Shown here: positions 44,459-53,724 of the stretch, piece by piece
Numbering within the stretch: the first letter of the stretch is position 1
Layout: each line of letters begins with the position of its first letter
Assembly (NCBI GenBank): GCA_020441605.1
Contig: JAGRLX010000127.1
Coordinates: 17,556 to 81,555 of the forward strand
From: Alphaproteobacteria bacterium
GTDB taxonomy: Bacteria > Pseudomonadota > Alphaproteobacteria > Rhizobiales > Aestuariivirgaceae
Length of the DNA: 64,000 nucleotides
Direction of reading: 5' to 3'
The notes under the pieces: generated by a model
What the model saw: only the letters and a program-made list of their open reading frames with translations
Databases searched by the model: none
Told to the model about the DNA's origin: nothing
Translations under genes and position numbers: made by a program

Positions 44459-45528
44459 CCCGTGCCTACGATACGATTCGCGTTGGCTTTATTGGCACCG
44501 GCCGCATTTCCGATCTCCATGCCATCGAGTACATCAATGATCCGCGCGCCCAAATCGTCGCTCTCTGCGATCGCTCACCGCAACTTGCCAAGGCGCGCGC
44601 GACAGCCTGGGGGCTGCAGGACCCGTTCATTACCGACAATATGCATGACCTGCTGAAGAGACCCGACATCGACCTCGTCGAAATCCTTCTGCCGCACCAT
44701 TTGCACAGATCGGCCGCCCTGGCTGCAATCGCGGCGGGAAAAGCCGTGTCGTTGCAGAAGCCCATGTGCCTCACCGTGGCGGAGGCCGACGAGGTGATCG
44801 CCGCCGCCGAAGCCGCCGATGTGCCATTCAAGGTCTTCGAGAACTTCATTTTCTATCCGCCGGTCATGAAGGCGAAGGAGCTAATCGACCAAGGCGCGAT
44901 TGGCGAACCGATCTCCATCCGCATCAAGAGCAATCCCGGCAAGAGCAAGACGACCTGGGAAATTCCGGCCCAAGCGGCAGCCTGGCGGCAAAAGGCCAAT
45001 GAGGCCGGCGGCGGGCCACTGGTGTTCGATGACGGGCATCACAAGTTCGCATTGGCCTGGCACTTCATGGGGATGGCCGAAAGTGTGCATGCATGGATCT
45101 CGCACACGACGGCGGCCGATGGCTTCGTCTTTGACGCGCCCGCCATGATTTCCTTTCGCTTTCCCGGAAAGCGTTACGGCAACCTTGAAATCGTCTACTC
45201 GCCAGAACTGCTCATCGAAACCAAGCACTATGCGCAGGATGACAGGGTCGAAATCACCGGTACCAGTGGCATTGTCTGGATCAATCAGGGTCACGGCAAG
45301 CTGGGCGAAACGGCGCCGGTGCAGCTTTACCGCGATGGCACGCTTACCTCATACAACCTCATGGATACGGGCTGGGAGTGGAGCTTCGTTCACTCCACGC
45401 GCTATCACCTGAAGGCGCTGCGCGAAGGCCTGCCAATCAAGCTGACCGGAGCTGAGGGCCGGGAGATCCTCCGCTTCGCCACCGCCGCGGAAGACTCCGC
45501 GCGCGCCGGCAAGGCAATCGACCTGTGA
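44455..45528 (+). CDS. Gfo/Idh/MocA family NAD(P)-dependent oxidoreductase
   Basis: A 357-residue enzyme: Rossmann motif VGFIGTGRISDLH (about 10-22), the conserved catalytic lysine K102 in LQKPMCLTVAEADEV (the family's EKP becomes QKP), and a C-terminal domain with GPLVFDDGHH giving the D-x3-H pair. Members oxidise a hydroxyl of a sugar, polyol or inositol, with NAD(P). It is the second gene of the IclR operon and likely performs the first oxidation of the imported compound. The next gene starts 7 bp later. Confidence 0.88.
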   Translation: MTRAYDTIRVGFIGTGRISDLHAIEYINDPRAQIVALCDRSPQLAKARATAWGLQDPFITDNMHDLLKRPDIDLVEILLPHHLHRSAALAAIAAGKAVSLQKPMCLTVAEADEVIAAAEAADVPFKVFENFIFYPPVMKAKELIDQGAIGEPISIRIKSNPGKSKTTWEIPAQAAAWRQKANEAGGGPLVFDDGHHKFALAWHFMGMAESVHAWISHTTAADGFVFDAPAMISFRFPGKRYGNLEIVYSPELLIETKHYAQDDRVEITGTSGIVWINQGHGKLGETAPVQLYRDGTLTSYNLMDTGWEWSFVHSTRYHLKALREGLPIKLTGAEGREILRFATAAEDSARAGKAIDL

Positions 45529-45535
45529 GCATCGC

Positions 45536-47428
45536 ATGATTCAAGACAACACGAGGCGGGCGGCCAACGCAACGACCATCGAGGAACGCGCACGTCTGAT
45601 TGCCGCTGCCGGGGGAATCGATGCGGCTCTGAAGGCCGGCCACTTCCAGCATCCGGTCACGATGACCCTCGCCGAAGCAGTCGTTGTCGGACTGCTCAAG
45701 CAAGGCGTCTGCACATTTCTTGCGATATTCGGCCATGGTTCCACGGCGCTCGCCGAAGCATTGCGCATCTATGAACGCAACGGGTTGGTGCGTTGCTTCC
45801 AGTTCCGCCACGAGACCGAAATGGCCCACGCTGCAACCGCGCTGCGATGGATTCATGGGGAAGCCTGCGCCGTCGTCACATCCATCGGCCCTGGCGCCCT
45901 GCAGGCCATGGCGGGCTCGCTGGTGGCCAGTTCAAATGGCCTCGGCGTCTATCACATCTATGGCGATGAGACGACGCATGGTGAGGGCTACAACATGCAG
46001 CAGATCCCGAAGCCTCAGCAGGGCCTTTTCGGCAAGCTGACGGCTCTCATGGGCCAGTCATACGTGCTGCATACGCCCGAGGCCCTGCGCGATGCCATGC
46101 GGCGCGGCCGCAACGCGGTGTTTCACCCGGTCAAGGCCTCGCCATTCTTTCTCCTGCTGCCGATCAACACACAACCTCAGATGCTTGAGGTCCGCCTGTC
46201 GGCCCTGCCGGAACGCGTCGAGTTGCCAGCCATGCAGGCCCCGCCGCCTGAAGTGATTGCGGCGGCTGTCCGATTGATTGCGGAGACGAAGCGCGTAGTC
46301 ATCAAGGCAGGTGGCGGCACGCGGGGTCATGCTGAGGCCTTGCGCGCCTTCGCCGAAACGGCGCAAGTACCCGTTGTGCTAAGTCCCGGATCGACGGGGG
46401 TGTTGCCGGATTCACATCCGCTCAACATGCATGTCGGCGGATCCAAGGGCTCGATCAGCGGAAATTTCGCCATGTCCGAAGCCGAACTGCTGATTGCCAT
46501 CGGTACTCGCGCCGTTTGCCAGAGCGATTGTTCGGGCATCGGCTATCCGAACGTGCGAAGGGTCATCAACATCAACGCCGATATGGATGACCTTCTCCAC
46601 TACAACAATACCCACCCACTCGCTGGCGATATCACCGCCGTGCTGGAGGCGCTCACGGCCAGGCTCGACAGGGAAAGGCCACTCGGTCGCGAAGACTGGC
46701 TTTCGCACTGCGCAGCGCGCAAGCAGGCATGGTTGTCGTTCCGGGCGAGGCAGTGTGCGGCAGCACCCATCCATGACGAGGTCTGGGGAAAGCCCGTCCT
46801 GACCCAACCTGCTGCCATCGCCACGGTCGCGGCCTTCTGCAAGGAGAACGGTCTGCTCAAGATCTTCGACGCGGGCGACGTGCAGGCCAATGGGTTCCAG
46901 ATCGTCGAAGATGATGACCCAATGGATACGGTCACGGAGTCCGGCGCCTCCTACATGGGCTTCGGCGTCAGTGCCATTCTCGCAAATGCCTTGGCAAGGA
47001 TTCCTCGCTACTCGGTTGCCTTCACCGGCGACGGTTCTTTCATGATGTCGCCGCAGATTCTCATCGACGCCGTGCAGCACCGCGCCAGGGGCATGATCGT
47101 CATCTTCGACAACAGGCGCATGGCGGCCATCAGTGGCCTGCAGGACGCTCAATACAATGATGATTACCGAACCAGTGACGAAGTCGAAGTTGATTATGTA
47201 GCGCTTGCATCCGCGGTCAAAGGCGTCTTCGCCTGCCATGGCGGTACGACGCGGACAGACCTCCACCGCGCCCTTGATCTGGCCAAATCCCACGACGGCT
47301 TGTCCGTGGTCCATGTGCCGGTCTATCACGGGGATGATCCGAAAGGCGGCATGGGGGCCTACGGCCGGTGGAATGTCGGAAACTGGTGTGACGCCGTGCA
47401 GCGCGATTACGTCAATGCCACGATTTGA
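45536..47428 (+). CDS. thiamine pyrophosphate enzyme, IolD-like
   Basis: A 630-residue TPP enzyme with three domains: the N-terminal pyrimidine-binding domain with FAIFGHGSTALAEAL-like sequence (AIFGHGSTALAEAL) and catalytic E93 in RHETEMAHAA, a middle domain (about 220-360), and the PP-binding domain with GDGSFMMSPQILIDAV followed by FDNRRMAAISGLQ. The IFGHG start and the VIFDN...LQ end are shared with IolD (about 637 residues), which hydrolyses a cyclic 1,2-dione in inositol breakdown. Acetolactate synthase-like relatives are the alternative. It may act on the product of the adjacent dehydratase or on a keto-acid. Confidence 0.78.
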   Translation: MIQDNTRRAANATTIEERARLIAAAGGIDAALKAGHFQHPVTMTLAEAVVVGLLKQGVCTFLAIFGHGSTALAEALRIYERNGLVRCFQFRHETEMAHAATALRWIHGEACAVVTSIGPGALQAMAGSLVASSNGLGVYHIYGDETTHGEGYNMQQIPKPQQGLFGKLTALMGQSYVLHTPEALRDAMRRGRNAVFHPVKASPFFLLLPINTQPQMLEVRLSALPERVELPAMQAPPPEVIAAAVRLIAETKRVVIKAGGGTRGHAEALRAFAETAQVPVVLSPGSTGVLPDSHPLNMHVGGSKGSISGNFAMSEAELLIAIGTRAVCQSDCSGIGYPNVRRVININADMDDLLHYNNTHPLAGDITAVLEALTARLDRERPLGREDWLSHCAARKQAWLSFRARQCAAAPIHDEVWGKPVLTQPAAIATVAAFCKENGLLKIFDAGDVQANGFQIVEDDDPMDTVTESGASYMGFGVSAILANALARIPRYSVAFTGDGSFMMSPQILIDAVQHRARGMIVIFDNRRMAAISGLQDAQYNDDYRTSDEVEVDYVALASAVKGVFACHGGTTRTDLHRALDLAKSHDGLSVVHVPVYHGDDPKGGMGAYGRWNVGNWCDAVQRDYVNATI

Positions 47429-47437
47429 GGACTTGAC

Positions 47438-48889
47438 ATGTACGAAAACCATGGTCTGCTGATCGACAACGTGTGGCGGCCCGCAACCAGCGGGGTAACA
47501 ATGCCGGTATTCAGCCCGGTGAGCGAAGACGAAATCGGCCGCATTCCCGCAGCAAGCAGCGAAGACATCGACGCCGCCCTCAACAGTGCCGCGCGCGGCT
47601 TTCAGGTCTGGCGCGACATGCCGGCCTGGACCCGTTCCAAAATCATGCGGAGGGCCGCCGATCTGATCCGAGAGCGGATAGAGGCAATTGCCCACATGAT
47701 GAGCACCGAGACGGGAAAGCCCCTCGCCGAAGCTCGCGGGGAAACAAATGCCGCTGCCGATCAGTTCGAATGGTACGCGGAGGAGGCCAAGCGGGTCTAT
47801 GGGCATTCCATACCACCACGGGCCAATGACCAGCGGATGAGCGTCATCTACCAGCCTGTCGGTGTGGCCTTGGCGCTGTCGGCCTGGAACTTTCCGGCAC
47901 TGCTTCCATCGCGCAAGATCGCAGCAGCCCTTGCAGCCGGGTGCTCCACCATTGCAAGGCCCGCCTCTGAAGCGCCCGGAACCTGCTTTCTGCTCGCCGA
48001 ATGCTTGGTCGATGCCGGACTGCCACCAGGCGTCGTGACGGTCCTGACGGGACCGGCACAGGCGACAGTGAAGCAACTGATCGCATCACCCATCATCCGC
48101 AAGGTGTCGCTCACAGGTTCCGTCGCGGTCGGCAAGCAACTTGTGCGCGAATGCGCTGACGGCATGAAGCGCATCTCGATGGAACTGGGGGGCCATGCGC
48201 CGGTGATCGTGCATCGGGACGCCGACCCCGTTGCCGCCGCCAAGGCCACGGCTACCGCCAAGTTCCGGAACTGTGGCCAGGTCTGCATTTCACCTTCCCG
48301 CTTCTATGTTCATGACTCCATCCGGGAACCATTTGAACTGGCCTTTGCAGAAGTGGCCAAGGCCATTGTCGTCGGCGATGGACTGAGGGACGGCGTTCAG
48401 ATGGGGCCCATGATCCGCGCCCGCGGCCTCAAGGCGGCGCAAGAGCTGATCGCCGATGCTACCGCACGGGGCGCAAGCATTGTGGCGGGCGGACAACTGC
48501 CCGCTCAGTTGAACAAGGGGCACTTCCTCGAACCGACCGTACTGATCCATGTGCCCGACGATGCCCGGGTGATGCGTGAGGAACCGTTTGCGCCCATCGC
48601 ACCCATCACGGGCTTCACCGATGTGGATGACGTCATCGAACGCGCCAACGCTCTACCTTTCGGCCTTGCCGGCTATGTGTTCAGCCAGGATGCGGCATTG
48701 GCCCAATCAACGGCCGAGCGGCTGGATACGGGCATGGTCGGCATCAACGAAATGCTCATAGCGACAGCGGAAGCGCCTTTCGGCGGCATCAAGGACAGCG
48801 GATTCGGACGGGAAGGCGGTGCTCTTGGCATCATGGATTACCTGGAGCCCAAGTACATTCGTCACAAGCTCATTGGCGGAGTGCGGTGA
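47438..48889 (+). CDS. NAD(P)-dependent aldehyde dehydrogenase, SSADH-like
   Basis: A 483-residue aldehyde dehydrogenase: SAWNFP (148-153), E249 in SMELGG and catalytic C283 in NCGQVC. The segment ARPASEAP at about 173-180 has Arg in place of the coenzyme-binding Lys of the family KPSE-type motif, which is uncommon. Such enzymes oxidise a semialdehyde to a carboxylic acid. Its stop overlaps the start of the dehydratase (TGATG), so both are translated together. It probably processes the aldehyde released by the TPP enzyme. Confidence 0.88.
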   Translation: MYENHGLLIDNVWRPATSGVTMPVFSPVSEDEIGRIPAASSEDIDAALNSAARGFQVWRDMPAWTRSKIMRRAADLIRERIEAIAHMMSTETGKPLAEARGETNAAADQFEWYAEEAKRVYGHSIPPRANDQRMSVIYQPVGVALALSAWNFPALLPSRKIAAALAAGCSTIARPASEAPGTCFLLAECLVDAGLPPGVVTVLTGPAQATVKQLIASPIIRKVSLTGSVAVGKQLVRECADGMKRISMELGGHAPVIVHRDADPVAAAKATATAKFRNCGQVCISPSRFYVHDSIREPFELAFAEVAKAIVVGDGLRDGVQMGPMIRARGLKAAQELIADATARGASIVAGGQLPAQLNKGHFLEPTVLIHVPDDARVMREEPFAPIAPITGFTDVDDVIERANALPFGLAGYVFSQDAALAQSTAERLDTGMVGINEMLIATAEAPFGGIKDSGFGREGGALGIMDYLEPKYIRHKLIGGVR

Positions 48890-50574
48890 TGGCCAAGACC
48901 AAGGGTCTGGCGGGCGGGCTTACCAATTATGGCGACGCTGAATTCGCCCTGTATCTGCGGCGGTCGTTCGCAAAATCGATGGGTTACTCAGACGAAGCCT
49001 TGCAGAAGCCGATCGTCGGCATCTGCTATACCGAAAGCGGCTTCAACAATTGTCACCGCCACTTCCCCGACCTGCTGGAGGCCGTGGAGCGTGGCGTGCT
49101 CAGCAGCGGCGCCTTGCCGATGCCCTTCCCGGTGACATCGCTGGGCGAGGTCTTCCTCAATCCCACGAGCATGCTGTTTCGCAATCTCATGGCCATGGAC
49201 GTGGAAGAAATGATCCGCGCCCAGCCGATGGATTCCGTTGTCTTGATGGGCGGCTGCGACAAGACAATTCCTGCCCTACTGATGGGAGCGATTTCCGCCA
49301 ACAAGCCGGCTGTCATGCTCGTGGGCGGCGCCATGATGACAGGCCGCCATAAGGGCGAGCGCCTCGGGGCCTGCACCGATTGCCGAAGATTTTGGGCGCA
49401 GTATCGATCCGGCAAGGTCGATGCTGCCGAAATCAGCCAGGTCGAGGGCCGGCTTGCCGTCACCGCGGGCACATGTGCCGTCATGGGAACGGCGAGCACG
49501 ATGGCGGTGATTGCCGAGACGCTCGGTCTGGCTCTTCCGGATACCGCTTCCATTCCCGCCGTGCATGCAGACCGGCTCCGCGCGGCCGAAGAGACGGGAG
49601 TCTGTGCGGCGCGACTGGCACGCGGAGGCCCGGCACCGCGCGATGTCATTACCCGCGAGTCGATCGACAATGCCTTGCGGCTTCTCTTGGCCATATCGGG
49701 ATCCACCAATGCCGTCATTCACCTTGCGGCCATTGCCGGCCGCCTTGGTATCCGCATTGATCCAGAGCACTTCAACGCCCTGTCTGATTCAACGCCCGTG
49801 CTCGTCAACCTGAAGCCCGTCGGTGAAGGCTACATGGAAGATTTCCACGAGGCCGGCGGGGTCGGTGCGGTAATGCGCGAATTGCGCAGCCTCCTGCATC
49901 TCGCAACACGGGATGTGACGGGTCAGACACTCGCCGCGCGCCTCCAGAAGCCCGCCACGTCGGAACGCGATGATCGCTTCATCAAGCCCTATGCCCAACC
50001 CGTCGATCCGCTTGGCGGCTTGATCATCCTGCGCGGCACACTCGCGCCAGACGGTGCCGTTCTGAAGCGGGCGGCGGCCTCACCGCACTTGCTGGAGCAT
50101 GAGGGCCGGGCCGTGGTGTTTTCCTCACTGGAGGATCTGGCGGCGCGGATCGATGACCCCGCACTCGATGTTGAGGCAACTGACATTCTCGTTCTGCAGA
50201 ACGCCGGGCCAAAGAGTCCTGCTGCCATGCCGGAGGCAGGCTATCTGCCAATCCCCAAAAAGCTCGCAGTACAGGGCATAAAGGACATGGTTCGCATTTC
50301 GGACGCTCGCATGAGCGGTACAGCTTTCGGGACCATCGTGCTGCACGTAAGCCCAGAAGCAAGCGTGGGGGGACCGCTTTCCCTGGTCAGGGCCGGTGAC
50401 CGCATCAGACTCAGCGCCACGACCAAAACCATCGACTTGCTCGTCGCGCCTGAGGAACTGGCGAAGCGCCGGATGCCGGAGACCGGTGCGATCTCGGCTC
50501 GCGGATATGCGCGGCTACACAGGCAGCACGTATTGCCCGCATCCCAGGGCTGCGACCTGGATTTCCTGGTGTGA
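48889..50574 (+). CDS. IlvD/Edd family sugar-acid dehydratase
   Basis: A 561-residue dehydratase with an Fe-S cluster. The cysteine ligands are C55 (FNNCHRHF), C123 (GGCDKTIP) and C196 (AGTCAVMGTASTM); the last motif is the type found in pentonate/hexonate dehydratases. They convert aldonates to 2-keto-3-deoxyaldonates. The ATG overlaps the previous stop as TGATG (a GTG at 48886 is an alternative). It is the last gene of the IclR operon. Whether its substrate is an aldonate or a cyclitol derivative is unresolved. It converges on gnd. Confidence 0.88.
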   Translation: MAKTKGLAGGLTNYGDAEFALYLRRSFAKSMGYSDEALQKPIVGICYTESGFNNCHRHFPDLLEAVERGVLSSGALPMPFPVTSLGEVFLNPTSMLFRNLMAMDVEEMIRAQPMDSVVLMGGCDKTIPALLMGAISANKPAVMLVGGAMMTGRHKGERLGACTDCRRFWAQYRSGKVDAAEISQVEGRLAVTAGTCAVMGTASTMAVIAETLGLALPDTASIPAVHADRLRAAEETGVCAARLARGGPAPRDVITRESIDNALRLLLAISGSTNAVIHLAAIAGRLGIRIDPEHFNALSDSTPVLVNLKPVGEGYMEDFHEAGGVGAVMRELRSLLHLATRDVTGQTLAARLQKPATSERDDRFIKPYAQPVDPLGGLIILRGTLAPDGAVLKRAAASPHLLEHEGRAVVFSSLEDLAARIDDPALDVEATDILVLQNAGPKSPAAMPEAGYLPIPKKLAVQGIKDMVRISDARMSGTAFGTIVLHVSPEASVGGPLSLVRAGDRIRLSATTKTIDLLVAPEELAKRRMPETGAISARGYARLHRQHVLPASQGCDLDFLV

Positions 50575-50673
50575 GCTAGGCTCGAGAACGCGCGCCACTT
50601 GCTCCAGATGTGAGTTTTCAACACGAGTGCGCCATATGATCGCCAAGGCGATTCCGTCGTGGCGCATGTCGCA

Positions 50674-52089
50674 CTAGGCGGTCGCCCAAGCGCCCCGGTG
50701 CATGCCCTCCTCGCCAATGCGTTCGAAAGTATGGGCACCGAAGAAGTCACGTTGTGCCTGGATGAGATTGGCGGTGCCTCGCGACTGGCGGTAACCGTCG
50801 AAATAGCCCAAGGCGGCGGACAGCGCCGGAACCGGCTGGTTGGAAAGTGCGGCAGCGGCCACCGTCCTGCGTAGAGCGCCGTGGTTGGCCTTCATCATCG
50901 CAGCAAAATCGGGCGACATCAGCAGATTGCCCTTGCCGCCCCTCTTGCGGAACGTCTCCGTGATCAGGTCGAGGAATTGCGAACGGATGATACAGCCTTC
51001 CCGCCAGATGCTGGCAATGGTGCCTAGCGGCAGGTCCCACCCCTTTTCTACCGATGCCTGCTCCATCACCGCGAACCCTTGCGCATAGGCTGCAATCTTG
51101 CCGGCGTAGAGCGCGCCCTCAAGTTGCCGCACAAAGCTGGCCGTCGATTTGACGGCGATCCTGGCGCGCGCCCGACCGTAAATTCCTTCGGCACGCGTTC
51201 GTTCATCCTTCATGGAAGACAGGATACGCGCGGCCACTGCAGCTTCCAGCGTGGTCGCAGCTACGCCGAGGTGTTGCGCTTCGATGACCGACCACTTGCC
51301 CGTGCCCTTCTGTCCGGCCCGATCCACGATCACATTCACCAGAGGCTTACCTGTCTTCGGATCGATCGTTGCCAGAACCTTGGCCGTGATCTCGATGAGG
51401 TAGGAGTTCAGTTTGCCAATATTCCACTTGGCGAAGACCTTGGCCATATCGGCCGGACTCATGCCGAGGCCATCGCGCATAAGACCATAGATTTCGGCGA
51501 TCATCTGCATGTCGGCATACTCGATGCCGTTATGCACGGTCTTTACGAAATGTCCTGCCCCATCTGGCCCCACCCAGGCGCAGCATGGGTGCCTCTTATA
51601 TCTGGCGGCGATGGTGGTAAGAACTTTCTGTACTCGGCCAAAGCTCTGCGGCAGCCCGCCCGCCATGATGGAAGGACCATGGCGCGCGCCCTCCTCTCCA
51701 CCCGACACGCCCATGCCGATGAAAGCTAATCCTGATTTCGAAAGTTCGGAATCGCGTCGCACCGTATCATGATAATTGGCATTACCGGCATCGATAATGA
51801 TGTCGTCGTGCTCCAGAACTTCGCGGAGATTCGCAATTTGTTCATCCACCGCGCTTCCCGCCTTCACCATGATGATGACCGGGCGCGGCGGCCGAATGGC
51901 AGAGGCAAGTTCCGCCAGGGTGCGGCATGCAATGATACACTTGGCCAGGGGTCCCGCATCGCTGACAAACTTTTCAGTCGTCGCCCAGGTGCGATTGTAG
52001 ACGGCGATGGGAAAACCCTTCTCGGCGATATTCAGGGCCAAATTCGCCCCCATGACACCTAGGCCCACCAATCCGATTTCTGCCTGCAC
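50674..52089 (-). CDS. gnd: 6-phosphogluconate dehydrogenase, decarboxylating
   Basis: A 471-residue cytoplasmic enzyme that oxidises 6-phosphogluconate to ribulose 5-phosphate with NADP. Motifs are GLGVMGANLALNIAEKG (coenzyme), GVSGGEEGARHGPSIMAGG, GAGHFVKTVHNGIEYADMQ (catalytic Lys and His) and the C-terminal NLIQAQRDFFGAHTFER. The GTG at 52089 is chosen because AAGGAG lies 6 bases before; the frame also starts with GTG at 52104. It is the last gene of a short unit with gluconokinase and gluconate 5-dehydrogenase, which would convert 5-keto-gluconate to ribulose 5-phosphate. Confidence 0.94.
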   Translation of the reverse strand: MQAEIGLVGLGVMGANLALNIAEKGFPIAVYNRTWATTEKFVSDAGPLAKCIIACRTLAELASAIRPPRPVIIMVKAGSAVDEQIANLREVLEHDDIIIDAGNANYHDTVRRDSELSKSGLAFIGMGVSGGEEGARHGPSIMAGGLPQSFGRVQKVLTTIAARYKRHPCCAWVGPDGAGHFVKTVHNGIEYADMQMIAEIYGLMRDGLGMSPADMAKVFAKWNIGKLNSYLIEITAKVLATIDPKTGKPLVNVIVDRAGQKGTGKWSVIEAQHLGVAATTLEAAVAARILSSMKDERTRAEGIYGRARARIAVKSTASFVRQLEGALYAGKIAAYAQGFAVMEQASVEKGWDLPLGTIASIWREGCIIRSQFLDLITETFRKRGGKGNLLMSPDFAAMMKANHGALRRTVAAAALSNQPVPALSAALGYFDGYRQSRGTANLIQAQRDFFGAHTFERIGEEGMHRGAWATA

Positions 52090-52220
52090 GGCTTTCTCCT
52101 TCACACGTTGGCCACATGGCCAGCGGCTTCACACATGATGTGGAGGATACGCCCCTCTGGCGTTTTGACAAGCGTGAGCATTTTTGTGGAACCGCTGTCC
52201 CAACAACTCCCGGCGTTCTG

Positions 52221-52745
52221 TCATGTCTGTCGGCGCCGCAGAAATGTGATGGCGTCCTGCAGGATGCCCTCGATGGGCTGGTCGATATCAATGGTGACGG
52301 CGTTCTCATCCGCCCCGGGCATTTCCAGCGTCGTCAATTGGCTGTCGAGCAAGGACGCGGGCATGAAATGACCCGTGCGCGCTGCGATGCGGGCCTCAAG
52401 CAGCTTGCGCGAACCGTGCAGGTGCACGAATTTGACAGACCGTCCGGCCGCCATGATGATGGCCGCCCGATAGGCCCGCTTCAGCGCCGAACAAGAAATG
52501 ATGTGCCCCGCGGTACCGCGCAGCGCCGATCCCACCCTGGCCAGCCAGGGCCAGCGGTCAGCGTCGGTCAGGGGAATGCCAGCCGACATCTTTGCCACGC
52601 TTTCCGGCGCATGCAATGCGTCACCCTCGGTGAATGCAACGCCCAGGCGATGCGCAAGAGCTTCGCCAACCGTGGTCTTGCCGCAGCTGGCGACACCCAT
52701 CACAACGACCGCGTCAGAGAACAGAGGTGATGCCGCCGTCGACAT
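52221..52745 (-). CDS. gntK: gluconokinase
   Basis: A 174-residue cytoplasmic kinase phosphorylating gluconate to 6-phosphogluconate. The P-loop is GVASCGKTTVG (usually GxSGSGKST), and GDALHAPESVAKMSAGIPLTDADRWPWL, CSALKRAYRAAI and VHLHGSRKLLEARI-type sequence with TGHFMPASLLDSQLTTLE are family hallmarks. The Cys-Gly change in the P-loop keeps the key lysine. The start at 52745 gives a 32-bp overlap with idnO and matches known members; the longer ATG at 52760 is possible. It works upstream of gnd. Confidence 0.9.
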   Translation of the reverse strand: MSTAASPLFSDAVVVMGVASCGKTTVGEALAHRLGVAFTEGDALHAPESVAKMSAGIPLTDADRWPWLARVGSALRGTAGHIISCSALKRAYRAAIIMAAGRSVKFVHLHGSRKLLEARIAARTGHFMPASLLDSQLTTLEMPGADENAVTIDIDQPIEGILQDAITFLRRRQT

Positions 52746-53481
52746 AGAGCATGTGACCATTCACAAAGGAAGATGCATCTGAGGCGAGAAAGACTGCCGC
52801 TCCGATCAGTTCATCGGTGGTGCCCCACCGTCCCGCGGGGGTTCGCTTTTCCAGCCATGTGGTGAACTCGGGATTGTCGACCAGCGCCTGGTTCAAGGGC
52901 GTCTTGAAATAGCCAGGACCGATGGCATTCACCTGGATGCCGTGCCTCGCCCAATCGGCACACATGCCCTTGGTCAGCATCTTGATTGCGCCCTTGGTCG
53001 CCGTGTAGGGAGCGATCGTCGGTCGGCCCAATTCGCTTTGCACCGAACCCACATTGATGATCTTGCCTCGCTTCCGGGCAATCATGCCTCTTGCAACCGC
53101 CTTGCTGACGATGAACGCACTGTCGACGTTCACCCGCATCAACTCCCGCCACCTGTCCAGCGGATAGTCTTCCAAGGACGTGCGGAACTGCATGCCGGCA
53201 TTGTTCACGAGAATGCCGATCGGTCCTTGCTCGGCTTCGATCTGCGCAACGGCGCGCCCTGCGGCTGCCTCATCGGTGACGTCGAAAGCGGCCGTTCCGA
53301 TCCGAAGACCAGCGTCCAGAAGCATCTGCGCCGCACGCGCAAGTTTGCCCTCGTCACGGCCGTTCAGCACCACTGTTGCGCCGGCCTTCGCAAGTCCCTC
53401 GGCAAGCGAGAGACCGATACCTTGGCTGGAGCCGGTCACCAGCGCCAACCGCCCGCTGAGATTGAAGATGTCAAGCGTCAT
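52714..53481 (-). CDS. idnO: gluconate 5-dehydrogenase (5-keto-D-gluconate reductase)
   Basis: A 255-residue SDR. The motifs are TGSSQGIGLSLAEGL (about 16-30), NNAGMQ, the catalytic Ser in VGSVQSELG and Tyr/Lys in YTATKGAIK, with GMCADWARHGIQVNAIGPGYFKTPLNQALV and RTPAGRWG that closely resemble IdnO. It interconverts 5-keto-D-gluconate and D-gluconate with NAD(P). Its product is then phosphorylated by the overlapping gluconokinase gene and oxidised by gnd. No dedicated regulator or transporter is next to it; the upstream 243-bp gap to the EamA gene should hold a promoter. Confidence 0.9.
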   Translation of the reverse strand: MTLDIFNLSGRLALVTGSSQGIGLSLAEGLAKAGATVVLNGRDEGKLARAAQMLLDAGLRIGTAAFDVTDEAAAGRAVAQIEAEQGPIGILVNNAGMQFRTSLEDYPLDRWRELMRVNVDSAFIVSKAVARGMIARKRGKIINVGSVQSELGRPTIAPYTATKGAIKMLTKGMCADWARHGIQVNAIGPGYFKTPLNQALVDNPEFTTWLEKRTPAGRWGTTDELIGAAVFLASDASSFVNGHMLYVDGGITSVL

Positions 53482-53724
53482 CGTTGCTCCATGGCCCAGT
53501 TATGCTCCGGCAGCCTCAGGTGAAGTCTCCGGCAATCCACCACATAATAGCGGGCATTCCAAGGCCCGAAGCGGTTCACGGCGATTGCACAACCAGGGCT
53601 TGGCGGTGGGATCGCACCGACTTTCTCGACTGGGGATCCGAGGCAACGCCGAATCCGCATCGATTGTCAGATGTCGCTTGAGTCCCTCGCGCGCCGCAGA
53701 CGGAGCTCATCGCCGCACCGGCGG

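Noticed and set aside
46412..48076. 554-codon minus-strand frame opposite the TPP enzyme and aldehyde dehydrogenase
   Set aside because: It is a high-GC antisense shadow; the plus-strand genes carry complete enzyme motifs and the minus frame has none.
53478..53660. 60-codon minus-strand frame whose stop overlaps the idnO start as ATGA
   Set aside because: Overlap looks operon-like, but the peptide has no recognised domain and no ribosome-binding site; more likely chance.
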